Source: Nanobdellota archaeon (GTDB lineage Archaea > Nanobdellota > Nanobdellia > Pacearchaeales > GW2011-AR1). Taken from it: a DNA stretch of 64,000 bases. Where the stretch lies: contig JAEWUG010000032.1 of the NCBI GenBank assembly GCA_023397215.1, positions 8,437 through 72,436 on the forward strand. Direction: 5' to 3'. Below, piece by piece: positions 9,707 to 18,225 of this stretch. The translations under genes and the position numbers were made by a program. Positions within the stretch are counted from its first letter, which is position 1; every line of letters starts with the position of its first letter. The notes below the pieces were generated by a model. That model did no database searches and was not told the DNA's origin. It was given only the letters and a program-made list of their open reading frames with translations.

Positions 9707-10206
9707 ATTCCAATAATTAATTGAGCTAATTTACATTTATCTATATTTATTTTTTCTTTTTCACAAAGAGTAATATAAGAAGAATATTTTATTATATCTG
9801 TTTTATTCTCTTGATATACTTCATAATAATTACAATTATCTAAATTTTTGTTTTTACAAGAGACAATTTCATTAAATGTTGAATCTATAATTCTAATTTC
9901 AATAGAAGATACTGGCCAAAAATTTTCATAAAGAGAATAATATTTTTCTTGTCCTAATATTTTTATTTTATCAAAATCAACACAAAGAGAAGAACTAGAG
10001 GAACAATGAAATTCAGGGGAATTTGCAATAGAACTAATTAAACCAATTGTCTTTTGTTCATTTGCAATTTGAGCTGATTCTTTAACATTCTGAATTTGAA
10101 AATTAAAAAAGAAAATTCCCACCATTAAAAAGAAAATAAATACAGCTACAATCATAAAAGCCATTTGCATTATTTTATATTGTGCTTTTTTTACCATACT
10201 CTGCAA
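9703..10206 (-). CDS. Pilin-like membrane protein
   Basis: 167 residues, or 164 if the second methionine (10197) is used. The N terminus VKKAQYKIMQMAFMIVAVF is a basic KKA junction followed by a hydrophobic helix, similar to the neighbouring genes. The exported part has cysteines in pairs (HCSSSSSLCVDF and CKNKNLDNCNYY). It overlaps the gene before by 16 bases and the next by 4, so the three are translated together. No catalytic motif is seen; a minor pilin or pseudopilin is most likely. Confidence 0.6.
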   Translation of the reverse strand: MQSMVKKAQYKIMQMAFMIVAVFIFFLMVGIFFFNFQIQNVKESAQIANEQKTIGLISSIANSPEFHCSSSSSLCVDFDKIKILGQEKYYSLYENFWPVSSIEIRIIDSTFNEIVSCKNKNLDNCNYYEVYQENKTDIIKYSSYITLCEKEKINIDKCKLAQLIIGI

Positions 10207-11135
10207 GAACCTTCTCTATTTTTAATTAATAAATTATATTGAATCGAATGTAAAGACCTTATATCAGCATTAGAATCAATTTGTTGTTTAAAACTATCTA
10301 AATCACTTTGTAAGTAATTAATACAATCTTTTTGATTTAAAATTAAAGCTTTTTCAGAATAAATATCTGTTAAAAATGATGCTTTTTGTAATAATCTGTT
10401 TACATTACAATTGTAAATAGAAGGATTAGAAAAAATAGCAGGTAATAATAAATCTTTTTGATAATAAAGTATTATTCCTTCTTTTGATACTGCTCCAATA
10501 TCATATTCATTCTCACAGTCAGGACCATTACAACCACCACTAACATAAATATCACAAGCAGAATCACTAAAACAAACTTGTGTATAATATTCATTATTTT
10601 TACACTCTCTAAATTTTAATACAGGAATTTCTAAATTTTGTAATTGTTGTTTAAACCAATCAGGAGAGTCTTCAAGACAAAAATGATCTTCTTCTGAAAA
10701 GAATATTAAATAATCTGATACTTTAAATGGGAAACTAAATGATTTAGACAAAGAATAGATTTTTCTCCCACCGATATATTCTGATGAAAAAATATATTTA
10801 TCATTTATTTTTATAGGAATCCCATATTTTTCCTGACCTAAATCCATGTCAATTAATACAGATAAATCATTAGAACCAAATTCTGTAAAATTTTCACAAG
10901 AACTTTTTATTGTAACATTTTGATTAAAAGAAATTTCATTTTTTTGAGCTGAAGCAAAACCTGCTTGAAAAGGATCTGTTAAAATATCTAATTGTTTTGC
11001 TACCAATGTACTTGTTTGAAATCTACCTGTACTCGCAAATTGAGATGCACCATAAATTGCTAATATTAAAATAGCAACACCTGCAAAAATTGCAAAAAGT
11101 AAGACAAAGTTAAATTCACCTCTTGAATAATTCAT
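10191..11135 (-). CDS. Large pilin-like surface protein
   Basis: 314 residues with the N terminus MNYSRGEFNFVLLFAIFAGV, a short basic segment, RG junction and one hydrophobic helix. The remainder is predicted outside the cell and has about ten cysteines, including CKNNEYYTQVC and the cluster CNGPDCENEYD. First gene of a three-gene group with overlapping reading frames. A TATA-like element (attataaatc, about 11157-11166) precedes it, just before tRNA-Gln. Likely the large subunit of a DPANN pilus-like structure; no specific family recognised. Confidence 0.6.
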   Translation of the reverse strand: MNYSRGEFNFVLLFAIFAGVAILILAIYGASQFASTGRFQTSTLVAKQLDILTDPFQAGFASAQKNEISFNQNVTIKSSCENFTEFGSNDLSVLIDMDLGQEKYGIPIKINDKYIFSSEYIGGRKIYSLSKSFSFPFKVSDYLIFFSEEDHFCLEDSPDWFKQQLQNLEIPVLKFRECKNNEYYTQVCFSDSACDIYVSGGCNGPDCENEYDIGAVSKEGIILYYQKDLLLPAIFSNPSIYNCNVNRLLQKASFLTDIYSEKALILNQKDCINYLQSDLDSFKQQIDSNADIRSLHSIQYNLLIKNREGSCRVW

Positions 11136-11177
11136 AGAAATATTAAATTTTAGAATATTATAAATCTAGTGGAAAAA

Positions 11178-11250
11178 TAGTCCTGCGCGGATTCGAACCG
11201 CGGTTGCGAGAGTCAGAGTCTCGTATCCTTGACCACTAGATTACAGGACT
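11178..11250 (-). tRNA. tRNA-Gln (anticodon CUG)
   Basis: A 73-base cloverleaf reads from 11250 down. Acceptor AGTCCTG pairs perfectly with CAGGACT. Anticodon arm is CGAGA, loop CTCTGAC, TCTCG, giving CUG. T arm is CGCGG, TTCGAAT, CCGCG. Discriminator A; CCA is not encoded. The first pair is A1-U72, which is known to be the identity element that lets archaeal GatDE convert Glu-tRNA(Gln); the gatE gene lies at 47345-49177. Confidence 0.97.
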
Positions 11251-11342
11251 TTAATTTAAAATAATATTATTAAATTAATATTAAAATTTAACTAATTTTA
11301 GACCACAAGAATAATTATAAATTAAATTCTCTTTTTAAAATT

Positions 11343-11822
11343 ATGACAAAAATAAGTTTAATTGAAAGTATTTATTATGCTTCAAAAGGTCTTTTTAAGG
11401 AAATATTGTTTGAGAGAAATATTAAAATATTAATATTATTTTCTATATTGGTACTTAGTATTGCTTTTGTTTTTAATGTTTCCTTATTTTATTTCTTGAT
11501 TTTATTTTTGGCTTGTTCTTCTTTAATTTTATTAGAAATATTAAATCATTTTTATGAAAAATTATTAGATTTACTTTGTCCTGGATACAATAAAAGAGTA
11601 GGTCAATTAAAAGATCATCTTGCAGGCATGGTTTTATTCACATTAATTATTGTTTTAATTACAAGTTTTATTATTTTATTTAAACCTATTTTAATTTTAT
11701 TTGAGATATTATCTCAGAATTTAATTTTAAGTTCTTTTTTCATTTTAAATTTTGTTTTATTAGTATTAATTGATTTTGTAATTTTCAAAAAAAGTAAGTT
11801 AAAAAAAGCCAAATTAAATTAA
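11343..11822 (+). CDS. DgkA-family membrane kinase (diacylglycerol/undecaprenol kinase-like)
   Basis: 159 residues with an amphipathic N-terminal helix and about four membrane helices. The DgkA pattern is visible: Y-A-S-K-G-L...E-R-N-I-K near the start, the catalytic-type segment ILLEILNHFYEKLLDLL (family consensus E-x-x-N-x-x-x-E-x-x-x-D), and QLKDHLAGMVL (family K-D-x-A-A-G). It would phosphorylate a lipid alcohol at the membrane. The middle of the signature reads N-H-F-Y-E rather than N-T-A-I-E, so substrate choice is uncertain. Confidence 0.7.
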   Translation: MTKISLIESIYYASKGLFKEILFERNIKILILFSILVLSIAFVFNVSLFYFLILFLACSSLILLEILNHFYEKLLDLLCPGYNKRVGQLKDHLAGMVLFTLIIVLITSFIILFKPILILFEILSQNLILSSFFILNFVLLVLIDFVIFKKSKLKKAKLN

Positions 11823-11858
11823 CCAAATATTTATAAATGTAATTTTGAAATAGATATT

Positions 11859-11969
11859 ATGAAAAGAAGTTCTAGAAGATGGAAAAAGAAAGGCCAAATG
11901 CGTTGGAAATGGCAAAGAAAAAGATTAAAGAAAGAAAAGCATAAGAGAAAATTACAAAGAAATAGATAA
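11859..11969 (+). CDS. rpl41e: Ribosomal protein L41e (36 residues)
   Basis: A tiny, extremely basic reading frame. From the internal methionine at residue 14 it reads MRWKWQRKRLKKEKHKRK, the arginine/lysine helix characteristic of L41e, the smallest ribosomal protein. It lies at the interface of the two subunits. The ATG at 11859 adds 13 more basic residues; the inner ATG at 11898 would give the usual length of about 23. A TATA element (atttataaatg, about 11829-11839) lies roughly 25 bases before the outer ATG and supports it. Such genes are often missed because of size. Confidence 0.8.
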   Translation: MKRSSRRWKKKGQMRWKWQRKRLKKEKHKRKLQRNR

Positions 11970-12009
11970 TTTTGAAAAGGTTTATAATATTGTTTTTAGT
12001 TTTAATTTT

Positions 12010-12531
12010 ATGGTTATTAATGCAATATTTAATTCTGATAAAATAAGTTCAAATAATAATGAAGCAGTGGAACTTTTCTCTAAACAAAGATTTGGTGAAA
12101 AAGACAATGAAAAAATATATTATATGTTAGAAGAAGCTTATTTTTTAGTTGAACAAAAAAAAATGATAATTTTAAATCACAATTTAAAAGAATTAACTAA
12201 AGAAGAAATTTTAAAAAAGTTTGTTAGAATTGATAAAGAATTTTTATTGAATTATTTTGTATTTAGAGATTTAAGAAAAAAAAGCTATATTATTAAATCA
12301 GGTTTAAAATTTGGAGTTAAATTTAGAGTTTATGATAAAGGGAATAAAATAGAAAGAGATCATTCAAAATGGCTTTGTTTTATTGTTAAAGAAAGTGAAA
12401 AAATAAATTGGTATGATTTTGCTGCAAAGAATAGAATCGCAAATTCTACTAAAAAAGGTTTACTTATTTGTATTGTGGATTTAGAAAATGATATAACTTA
12501 TTATGAGTCTAATTGGAAAAAAATAATGTAA
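12010..12531 (+). CDS. endA: tRNA-splicing endonuclease EndA
   Basis: Cuts archaeal tRNA introns at bulge-helix-bulge sites. The 173 residues match the single-domain form that makes homotetramers. The C-terminal nuclease domain contains KSGLKFGVKFRVYDKG with the catalytic Tyr, DHSKWLCFIV with the catalytic His, and NSTKKGLLICIV with the catalytic Lys. The end YYESNWKK matches the family dimer tail. The ligase RtcB (52081-53481) and archease (53519-53932) that finish splicing are in the same window. Confidence 0.93.
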   Translation: MVINAIFNSDKISSNNNEAVELFSKQRFGEKDNEKIYYMLEEAYFLVEQKKMIILNHNLKELTKEEILKKFVRIDKEFLLNYFVFRDLRKKSYIIKSGLKFGVKFRVYDKGNKIERDHSKWLCFIVKESEKINWYDFAAKNRIANSTKKGLLICIVDLENDITYYESNWKKIM

Positions 12532-12540
12532 CCTAAATCT

Positions 12541-12547
12541 TATAAAG
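12541..12547 (+). promoter_or_regulatory. TATA box deciding the GlyRS start
   Basis: The element tataaag is centred 24 bases before the ATG at 12568. This favours that ATG as the leaderless start over the in-frame TTG at 12556, which would lie upstream of the expected transcription start. Confidence 0.55.
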
Positions 12548-12567
12548 TATAATTCTTGAATATTAAT

Positions 12568-14031
12568 ATGAAACAAGAGATTAATTTTGATGAAATAACA
12601 AATTTTTGTAAAAGAAAAGGATTTGTTTTTCCTAGTGGAGATTTATATGGATCTTTTGCTGGTTTTTGTGATTTTGGTAATTTAGGTGTTGAACTTAAGA
12701 ATAATATTAAATCTTCTTGGTGGAATTTTTATGTAAGACAAAGAGAAGATGTTATAGGATTAGACGGTGCAATTATTACAAATCCTAAAGTTTGGGAAGC
12801 ATCAGGCCATGTTGATTGTTTTTTAGATTATGCTGTTGAATGTAAAAAATGTTCCCACAAATTTAAAGTTGACAAAGCTGAACTAAAAACTGCAAAATGT
12901 GAGAAATGTGGGGGAGAAATAATAAATAAAGGAGAATTTAATCCAATGTTCATAACTGAAGTTGGACCAATAAAAGAAGACTCAATTAAATCATATTTAA
13001 GACCTGAAACTGCACAATTAATATTTGCTAATTTTAAAAATATTCTAGACACAAATAGACTAAAATTACCTTTTGGTGTTGCTCAAATTGGAAAGAGTTT
13101 TAGAAATGAAATTGCACCAAGAAATTTTTTATTTAGATTAAGAGAATTTGAACAAATGGAAATTGAATATTTTATTAATCCAAAAGAAAAAAGAAGATGC
13201 CCTTATGAAATACAAGATTTAGAAGTATTAGTTTATTCTGCTGAAATGCAAGAAAAGAAAAAAGAACCAGAAAAAATGAAATTAACAGAAGCTTTGAAAA
13301 AAGGAATTATTAAATTGTCATGGCATGCTTATTGGCTATCAAATAGTTTAAATTGGTTTAAAGAAAATGGAGCAAATTTAGATAATTTTAGGATTAGGCA
13401 ACATGAAAAAAATGAACTTGCACATTATTCTAGTGATTGTTGGGATATTGAATATAAATTTCCTTTTGGATATAAAGAACTTCAAGGTATTGCAGATAGA
13501 GGAACTTATGATTTAACAAGCCATCAAAATAAAAGTTCAAAATCTTTAGAGTTACTTGAAGAAGAAACAAAAGAAAAGATTTTACCAATGGTAATATGTG
13601 AACCTAGTTTTGGAGTCGAAAGAGCATTTTTAGTTTATTTGTTAGAAGCATATTCAAAAAATGATAAAGGAGAAGTGATCTTGAAATTACATCCAAGAAT
13701 CTCACCAATAAAAGTAGCTATTTTTCCATTAGTTAAAAAAGATGAAGAATTAGTTAAAAAAGCAAGAGAAATTTATTATGATTTAAGAAAAGAATTTAAT
13801 TGTATATACGATGAGAAAGGAAGTGTTGGAAGACGTTATGCAAGAAATGATGAAATTGGAACACCATATTGTATTGTAACTGATACTCAAACATTAGAAG
13901 ATAATACTGCTACAATTAGAAATAGAAATGATGGGAAACAAATAAGAATAAATATTGAAAAAATAAAAGATACAATTAGAAAATTAATTAATCAAGAAAT
14001 GAACTTTGAAGAATCAGGTATTTTAGTTTAA
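12568..14031 (+). CDS. glyS: Glycyl-tRNA synthetase (class II, alpha2 type)
   Basis: Charges tRNA-Gly. Class II core motifs are clear: an N-terminal KRKGFVFPSGDLYGSFAGF, motif 1 region LRPETAQLIFANF, motif 2 FRNEIAPRNFLFRLREFEQM and motif 3 PSFGVERAFLVYLLEAY. An insertion with two CxxC pairs (CKKC and CEKC near residue 95-115) is a zinc ribbon. The C-terminal anticodon domain ends with the usual TATIRNRNDGKQIRI. About 487 residues from the ATG supported by the TATA box. Confidence 0.97.
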   Translation: MKQEINFDEITNFCKRKGFVFPSGDLYGSFAGFCDFGNLGVELKNNIKSSWWNFYVRQREDVIGLDGAIITNPKVWEASGHVDCFLDYAVECKKCSHKFKVDKAELKTAKCEKCGGEIINKGEFNPMFITEVGPIKEDSIKSYLRPETAQLIFANFKNILDTNRLKLPFGVAQIGKSFRNEIAPRNFLFRLREFEQMEIEYFINPKEKRRCPYEIQDLEVLVYSAEMQEKKKEPEKMKLTEALKKGIIKLSWHAYWLSNSLNWFKENGANLDNFRIRQHEKNELAHYSSDCWDIEYKFPFGYKELQGIADRGTYDLTSHQNKSSKSLELLEEETKEKILPMVICEPSFGVERAFLVYLLEAYSKNDKGEVILKLHPRISPIKVAIFPLVKKDEELVKKAREIYYDLRKEFNCIYDEKGSVGRRYARNDEIGTPYCIVTDTQTLEDNTATIRNRNDGKQIRINIEKIKDTIRKLINQEMNFEESGILV

Positions 14032-14064
14032 GAAAATTTAGATTATTTTAGACTTTTAATTAAA

Positions 14065-14373
14065 TTATTCACAAATTTCTTTACATTTTTGATTGATGCA
14101 TTCTACTTCTTGACAAGACAAGCATCCATAAACACAATTTGAGTTATAAGAATCTACTAAATTAAACATCTTTTTTGCTTCTTTTTTATTTACGTAGATA
14201 TAACAACCAAAAGGGCATTTTCCTCCAATATCAATACAATCAGATGCAGTATTACAATAATTAGCTTTATTTATTTTTGATTGAATGATTAATTTGTTTA
14301 AAATTGGAGTTGTAAAAATTAAACTTAAGATTAGAAGAACTAAGATAAATTTAACTATAAAATTCTTATTCAT
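14065..14373 (-). CDS. Small Cys-rich membrane-anchored or secreted protein
   Basis: 102 residues. An N-terminal signal anchor (NKNFIVKFILVLLILSLIF) is followed by an exported domain with ten cysteines spaced in pairs: YCNTASDCID, KCPFGCYIY, NCVYGCLSCQEVEC and KCKEIC. This suggests a disulfide-stabilised knot. Secreted Cys-rich proteins of this sort are common in DPANN genomes and may contact the host cell, but I do not recognise a specific family. Confidence 0.6.
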   Translation of the reverse strand: MNKNFIVKFILVLLILSLIFTTPILNKLIIQSKINKANYCNTASDCIDIGGKCPFGCYIYVNKKEAKKMFNLVDSYNSNCVYGCLSCQEVECINQKCKEICE

Positions 14374-14443
14374 TTTAAGAAAAAGATTAAGTGAATTATA
14401 AATGTTTTTGAAATAATTTAAATTGTATTTTATTAAACCAACA

Positions 14444-14454
14444 AATTTAAAAAG
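14444..14454 (+). promoter_or_regulatory. TATA box of the uS2 gene
   Basis: The element aatttaaaaag is centred about 24 bases before a TTG at 14473. It supports this unusual start codon and hence an N-terminal extension of the ribosomal protein. Confidence 0.5.
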
Positions 14455-14472
14455 GGTTTTTGATAAGATTTA

Positions 14473-15474
14473 TTGTGTTCAGGTGCGGAATCTTATAAAA
14501 ATAAGAAAGTAGCTTTTACTCCTGAATCTTGTTATAAAATGGTTAAAGAAAAAAAAGAAAATTTAATTGAGAAAGTTAAGGAAGCTGTTGAAGATATAAA
14601 GGAAAAGGTTCAAGATGCTTTTGAAAAAGACGATGAGTCAAAAACTAAAAAGAAAAAAGAAGAATCAAAAATGGTTGAGGACGGAGGAGATATTGATTTA
14701 AAGGAAAATACAATTTTAACTTCAATTGAAGATTATATTAAAACTGCATCTTATTTAGGTACAAAAGTTATTACTCCATCTATGAGAAAATATATTTATA
14801 GAAGAAGATTAGATGGTCTTGCAATATTGAATACTTTAGTTATTGATGAAAAACTTGCTGGTGCAATTGATTTTGTTAAACAATATAAGCCAGATGAATG
14901 GACTTTAGTTTGTAAAAGAGAAGCAGGTTGGAGAGCTGCTAAAATGTTTAGTGAATTAACAGGAGTAAGACTTTTCACTAAAAAATATCCTTCTGGTATC
15001 TTAACAAATACTAAATTAGATAATTTTATTGAGACAAATATGATCTTTATTTGTGATCCTTGGCTTGATAAAAATGCATTAACAGATGCTAAAAAAATTA
15101 GAATACCTGTTGTTGGAATTTGTGATACAAATAATCATACAAAAGATATAGATGTTGTTATTATTTCAAATAATAAATCAAATAAATCTTTAGGTTTAAT
15201 ATTTTGGTTACTTGCAAAAGAATATATGAAAGTTCATAATATTGATAAACCATTACCAAGCTTAGAAGATTTTGTTGGTGAAAAGTTAATTTTAGAAGAA
15301 CCTAAGAAGAAAAAGAGATTAAGAGAGAAAAAAGAGCAAGAATTGAAAAGTGCACAAGAAGCAATAGAAGAAAAAATGAGACAAATTGCTGAAAAAGAAG
15401 ATGAAAACTTGAAAAAACAAAAAAAATCTGAAGAAGATGTTTTTGTTAGTGAAGCAGTAAAAGAAGGAGTTTAA
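14473..15474 (+). CDS. rps2: Ribosomal protein uS2
   Basis: Small-subunit protein at the solvent side of the 30S head/body junction. The conserved S2 core runs from about residue 75 to 265 with ITPSMRKYIYRRRLDGLAIL, CKREAGWRAAKMF and VVGICDTNNHTKDIDVVI. Two additions are odd: a lysine/glutamate-rich N-terminal extension of about 70 residues and a coiled-coil C-terminal tail. The start is TTG at 14473, chosen from its TATA box; an ATG at 14539 would remove 22 residues including both early cysteines. Confidence 0.92.
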   Translation: MCSGAESYKNKKVAFTPESCYKMVKEKKENLIEKVKEAVEDIKEKVQDAFEKDDESKTKKKKEESKMVEDGGDIDLKENTILTSIEDYIKTASYLGTKVITPSMRKYIYRRRLDGLAILNTLVIDEKLAGAIDFVKQYKPDEWTLVCKREAGWRAAKMFSELTGVRLFTKKYPSGILTNTKLDNFIETNMIFICDPWLDKNALTDAKKIRIPVVGICDTNNHTKDIDVVIISNNKSNKSLGLIFWLLAKEYMKVHNIDKPLPSLEDFVGEKLILEEPKKKKRLREKKEQELKSAQEAIEEKMRQIAEKEDENLKKQKKSEEDVFVSEAVKEGV

Positions 15475-15605
15475 ATTTTTATTAAAAGCTATTTTTCAAT
15501 TAAAAGCCTTATTTTTAGATGATTTTTAGAAAAAATATAAAAAAATATAAAAAGGTACTTGTTTTTAATTTGAATACAGCTAAATTTTGATTTTAATAGA
15601 TTTAT

Positions 15606-16046
15606 ATGATTAGAGAAGTAATAAAGGAAAAAACAAGTGCAGACCATCTACTTTATGTTAGTTTAAAATATACTAAAACTTGTGATGTAATCTTAAATTT
15701 AATTGAAAGATGGAAATATCTTATTGAGAAATCTTTTGATGCACTTTTACAAAATTTAATTGATAAAGATAAATTAGTTGGTTTACCAAATTCTCCTAAA
15801 CAAAGAATTGATTTTATTCGAACTAATTTTAAAAAATCTTCTTCTATACAAAATATTATCCCATTATATGTTTTTTTCAAAAGAGTGCCAGAACTAAGTA
15901 AAAAAAGAGAATGTGAATTTAGAAAAAATGTATGCCTAAAAGTAAAATTGCCAAATGAAGAAATTTCAATAAATATGGAAAAATTGACTGAATATTCTTC
16001 GATAATTGATTCTTTTATCGATGAGGTAAAAAAGATTTTAATTTAA
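15606..16046 (+). CDS. Hypothetical helical protein, HEPN-like
   Basis: 146 residues, mostly helical. The opening SADHLLYVSLKYTKTCDVIL and the following long helices recall HEPN-type bundles found in small archaeal proteins, but the Rx4-6H ribonuclease motif is not evident, so no activity is assigned. It is convergent with the pilus ATPase, whose stop lies six bases away. It follows 131 AT-rich bases in which I see nothing else. Confidence 0.45.
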   Translation: MIREVIKEKTSADHLLYVSLKYTKTCDVILNLIERWKYLIEKSFDALLQNLIDKDKLVGLPNSPKQRIDFIRTNFKKSSSIQNIIPLYVFFKRVPELSKKRECEFRKNVCLKVKLPNEEISINMEKLTEYSSIIDSFIDEVKKILI

Positions 16047-16052
16047 TATCTT

Positions 16053-17606
16053 TTAACTTTGAATACTAAACCTTCTTAAAACACTCTCAGGATTTTTAGC
16101 ATATTCATTAATTACTCTTTGTACATCATCATAACTTAAAACTTTTTGATTATATAATTGACTTATTAATTGTGTTCTTATTTGATATTCTTTAATTAAT
16201 TTATCTATTGGGATACCTATTTTTTCAGAAATTTTTTGAAAAACAAAACTTTTACCTTGGAAAAAAAATTTATCTTGTGCTGGATCCCATCTAAAAGGAG
16301 TATTTGTAGTATATGTCCCATCAGGGTTTACTTTAATTATTTCAACAATTTCTCTTACTTTCCTTGTTTCTTCTCCTTTAACAATTGCATGTGTTTGTAT
16401 TGCTACAATATCTAAACCATTTATTAAAGTAGGACTTAGATTAATTGGAGGTGTTGAAAGTCTATTTATTATTGCTTGAACTGAATCTGCATGAAGTGTA
16501 GAAATTGAAGCATGACCTGAAGCCATTCCCTGAAATAAAACAGATGCTTCTGCACCTCTTACTTCACCAACAATTACATAATCAGGATTTTGTCTGAAAG
16601 AACCTCTTAATAAACTAAACATATCAACTTCTCCGACTTGACCTCCACTCACTCCAGTTCTAACAACACTTGGAAGCCAATTTTCTCTAGGTAAATTCAA
16701 TTCTCGAGTATCTTCAATAGAAACAACCCTATTTTCTTGAGGAATAAAAAATGCAACTGCATTTAACAAAGTGGTTTTACCTGAAGCTGTTCCACCTACA
16801 ATCATAATATTTGTTTGATATTGTAAACTCATCCAAAAATAAGCTAAAATTTCCGCATTTAAAGTATTAAATCCTATTAATTGAATTGGAGTCCAAGGAA
16901 CCTTTGTAAATTTTCTTATTGTAAAAGTTGGGCCCTTACTAGAAATATCTTTAGTATATGTAGCATTAACTCTACTACCATCAGGTAATGTACCATCTAA
17001 AATAGGAGATGCATATGAAACATATTTACCTGTTTTTTGAGCAAGTTTTTCAACAAATGAAGCAAGAGGATCAATTTCTTTAAATCGGATATTTGTTCTT
17101 AAATTCCTAAAAACTCTATGAACTACATAAATTGGTTCATTTGCACCATTACATTCTACATCTTCAATAAAATAATCTTTCATAATAGGTTCAATTTCAT
17201 TTAAACCAATAAAATTTCGATATAAATAATAAAATATTTTTTTATAATCTTCTTCAGATATTTTCATACCTAATTCAGCTATTACTTTTTTTGTATGTTT
17301 ATTAATATAATCAATTAAACTATCAACAGGTTTATTTTCTTCTGTTAGTGTAAAATTAATTGTCTCTTTTAACACTTCTTCAATTTTTTTAAAATTAATT
17401 TTATTTTGTTCAGATAACAAAGGTTCTTCAACTTCATAAACTAATTCTGATTTTTCATTATCCCAAAAAACATGAATAGAAACATAAGGAGCTATAACCA
17501 TATATCTAACATTTATTTTTGTTTTATCTTCGTATTTTGGAATAGGAGGAATTTTAGGATTTAGGTTTATTTTTATTTCTTCTTGCATTTTATTAAAATT
17601 CATCAA
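16053..17606 (-). CDS. Type IV pilus/archaellum-type secretion ATPase (GspE/FlaI family)
   Basis: Hexameric ATPase that powers pilin assembly at the inner face of the membrane. Walker A GGTASGKTTL is at about 271, the Asp box follows near VSIEDTREL, Walker B is VIVGEVRGAEA and the His box is ASISTLHAD. The N-terminal domain (1-130) has the FlaI-like VIAPYVSIHVFW. The start overlaps the upstream pilin gene by 14 bases, so both belong to one operon. The membrane platform protein (TadC/FlaJ) that it needs is not in the window. Confidence 0.93.
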   Translation of the reverse strand: MMNFNKMQEEIKINLNPKIPPIPKYEDKTKINVRYMVIAPYVSIHVFWDNEKSELVYEVEEPLLSEQNKINFKKIEEVLKETINFTLTEENKPVDSLIDYINKHTKKVIAELGMKISEEDYKKIFYYLYRNFIGLNEIEPIMKDYFIEDVECNGANEPIYVVHRVFRNLRTNIRFKEIDPLASFVEKLAQKTGKYVSYASPILDGTLPDGSRVNATYTKDISSKGPTFTIRKFTKVPWTPIQLIGFNTLNAEILAYFWMSLQYQTNIMIVGGTASGKTTLLNAVAFFIPQENRVVSIEDTRELNLPRENWLPSVVRTGVSGGQVGEVDMFSLLRGSFRQNPDYVIVGEVRGAEASVLFQGMASGHASISTLHADSVQAIINRLSTPPINLSPTLINGLDIVAIQTHAIVKGEETRKVREIVEIIKVNPDGTYTTNTPFRWDPAQDKFFFQGKSFVFQKISEKIGIPIDKLIKEYQIRTQLISQLYNQKVLSYDDVQRVINEYAKNPESVLRRFSIQS

Positions 17607-18144
17607 AATTTATTATAGGTTTGTTATTTGAATTTAAACTTAAATATTCTAATGAAACTCTATAAGGTGTAGAACTTTCATAAAATTCTTTAACAATATC
17701 TTGATTATTAAATTTAATATCTAAATTAGAATAATCCACTTCGAGAGTTATAAACCAAGGATCATTTCCTGTTGTAGTTACATTAACGATTCCCACTTTT
17801 ATAGAAACTCCTGATTCAGAATATTGTTTTGTAGATTCTAATTCCCAACGAAGTTTATTTTTTTCTCCATCAATAAAGAAACTACCTTTTCCAATATTTA
17901 ATTGTTGGATTACTCTTCTATTTCCTGGAGCTTTTAATGCATCATAAATTTGTTCATTTATTTTTCCAAGACTTTGAATAGATTGTTCTATTAATGATTG
18001 GTCTTTCATTTCTTCTATCCTTGGTAAAGTTGCTACAAGTAAAATTCCAATAATAGTTAATCCTATTAAAGTATAAATAACTGTTTCAACCCATACTTGA
18101 GCATTTTTATTTTTAAAAAAAATACTAAAACCTCTTTTATTCAT
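17593..18144 (-). CDS. Pilin-like protein cotranscribed with the pilus ATPase
   Basis: 183 residues. The N terminus has a basic leader ending KNKNAQVWVETVIYTLIG, which fits a class III signal cut after Ala with Glu at mature position 5, the residue that aligns subunits in a pilus. One hydrophobic helix follows and then a beta-rich exported domain. The overlap with the ATPase suggests that this is a main or core pilin of that machine. A TATA-like gtttaaatattt precedes it at about 18167-18178. Confidence 0.75.
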   Translation of the reverse strand: MNKRGFSIFFKNKNAQVWVETVIYTLIGLTIIGILLVATLPRIEEMKDQSLIEQSIQSLGKINEQIYDALKAPGNRRVIQQLNIGKGSFFIDGEKNKLRWELESTKQYSESGVSIKVGIVNVTTTGNDPWFITLEVDYSNLDIKFNNQDIVKEFYESSTPYRVSLEYLSLNSNNKPIINFDEF

Positions 18145-18198
18145 ACTTATTAAAAAAAGAATATTGTTTAAATATTTATCTTTTAAAAAAACAAAAAA

Positions 18199-18217
18199 AG
18201 CCTAAAAATAAAAGGCT
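18199..18217 (-). terminator. Hairpin terminator of the pilin gene
   Basis: Read on the minus strand, AGCCT and AGGCT form a 5-base-pair stem around a nine-base AT-rich loop, followed by a run of seven T. It lies nine bases after the pilin stop and probably ends its transcript. Confidence 0.7.
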
Positions 18218-18225
18218 AAAAAAAT

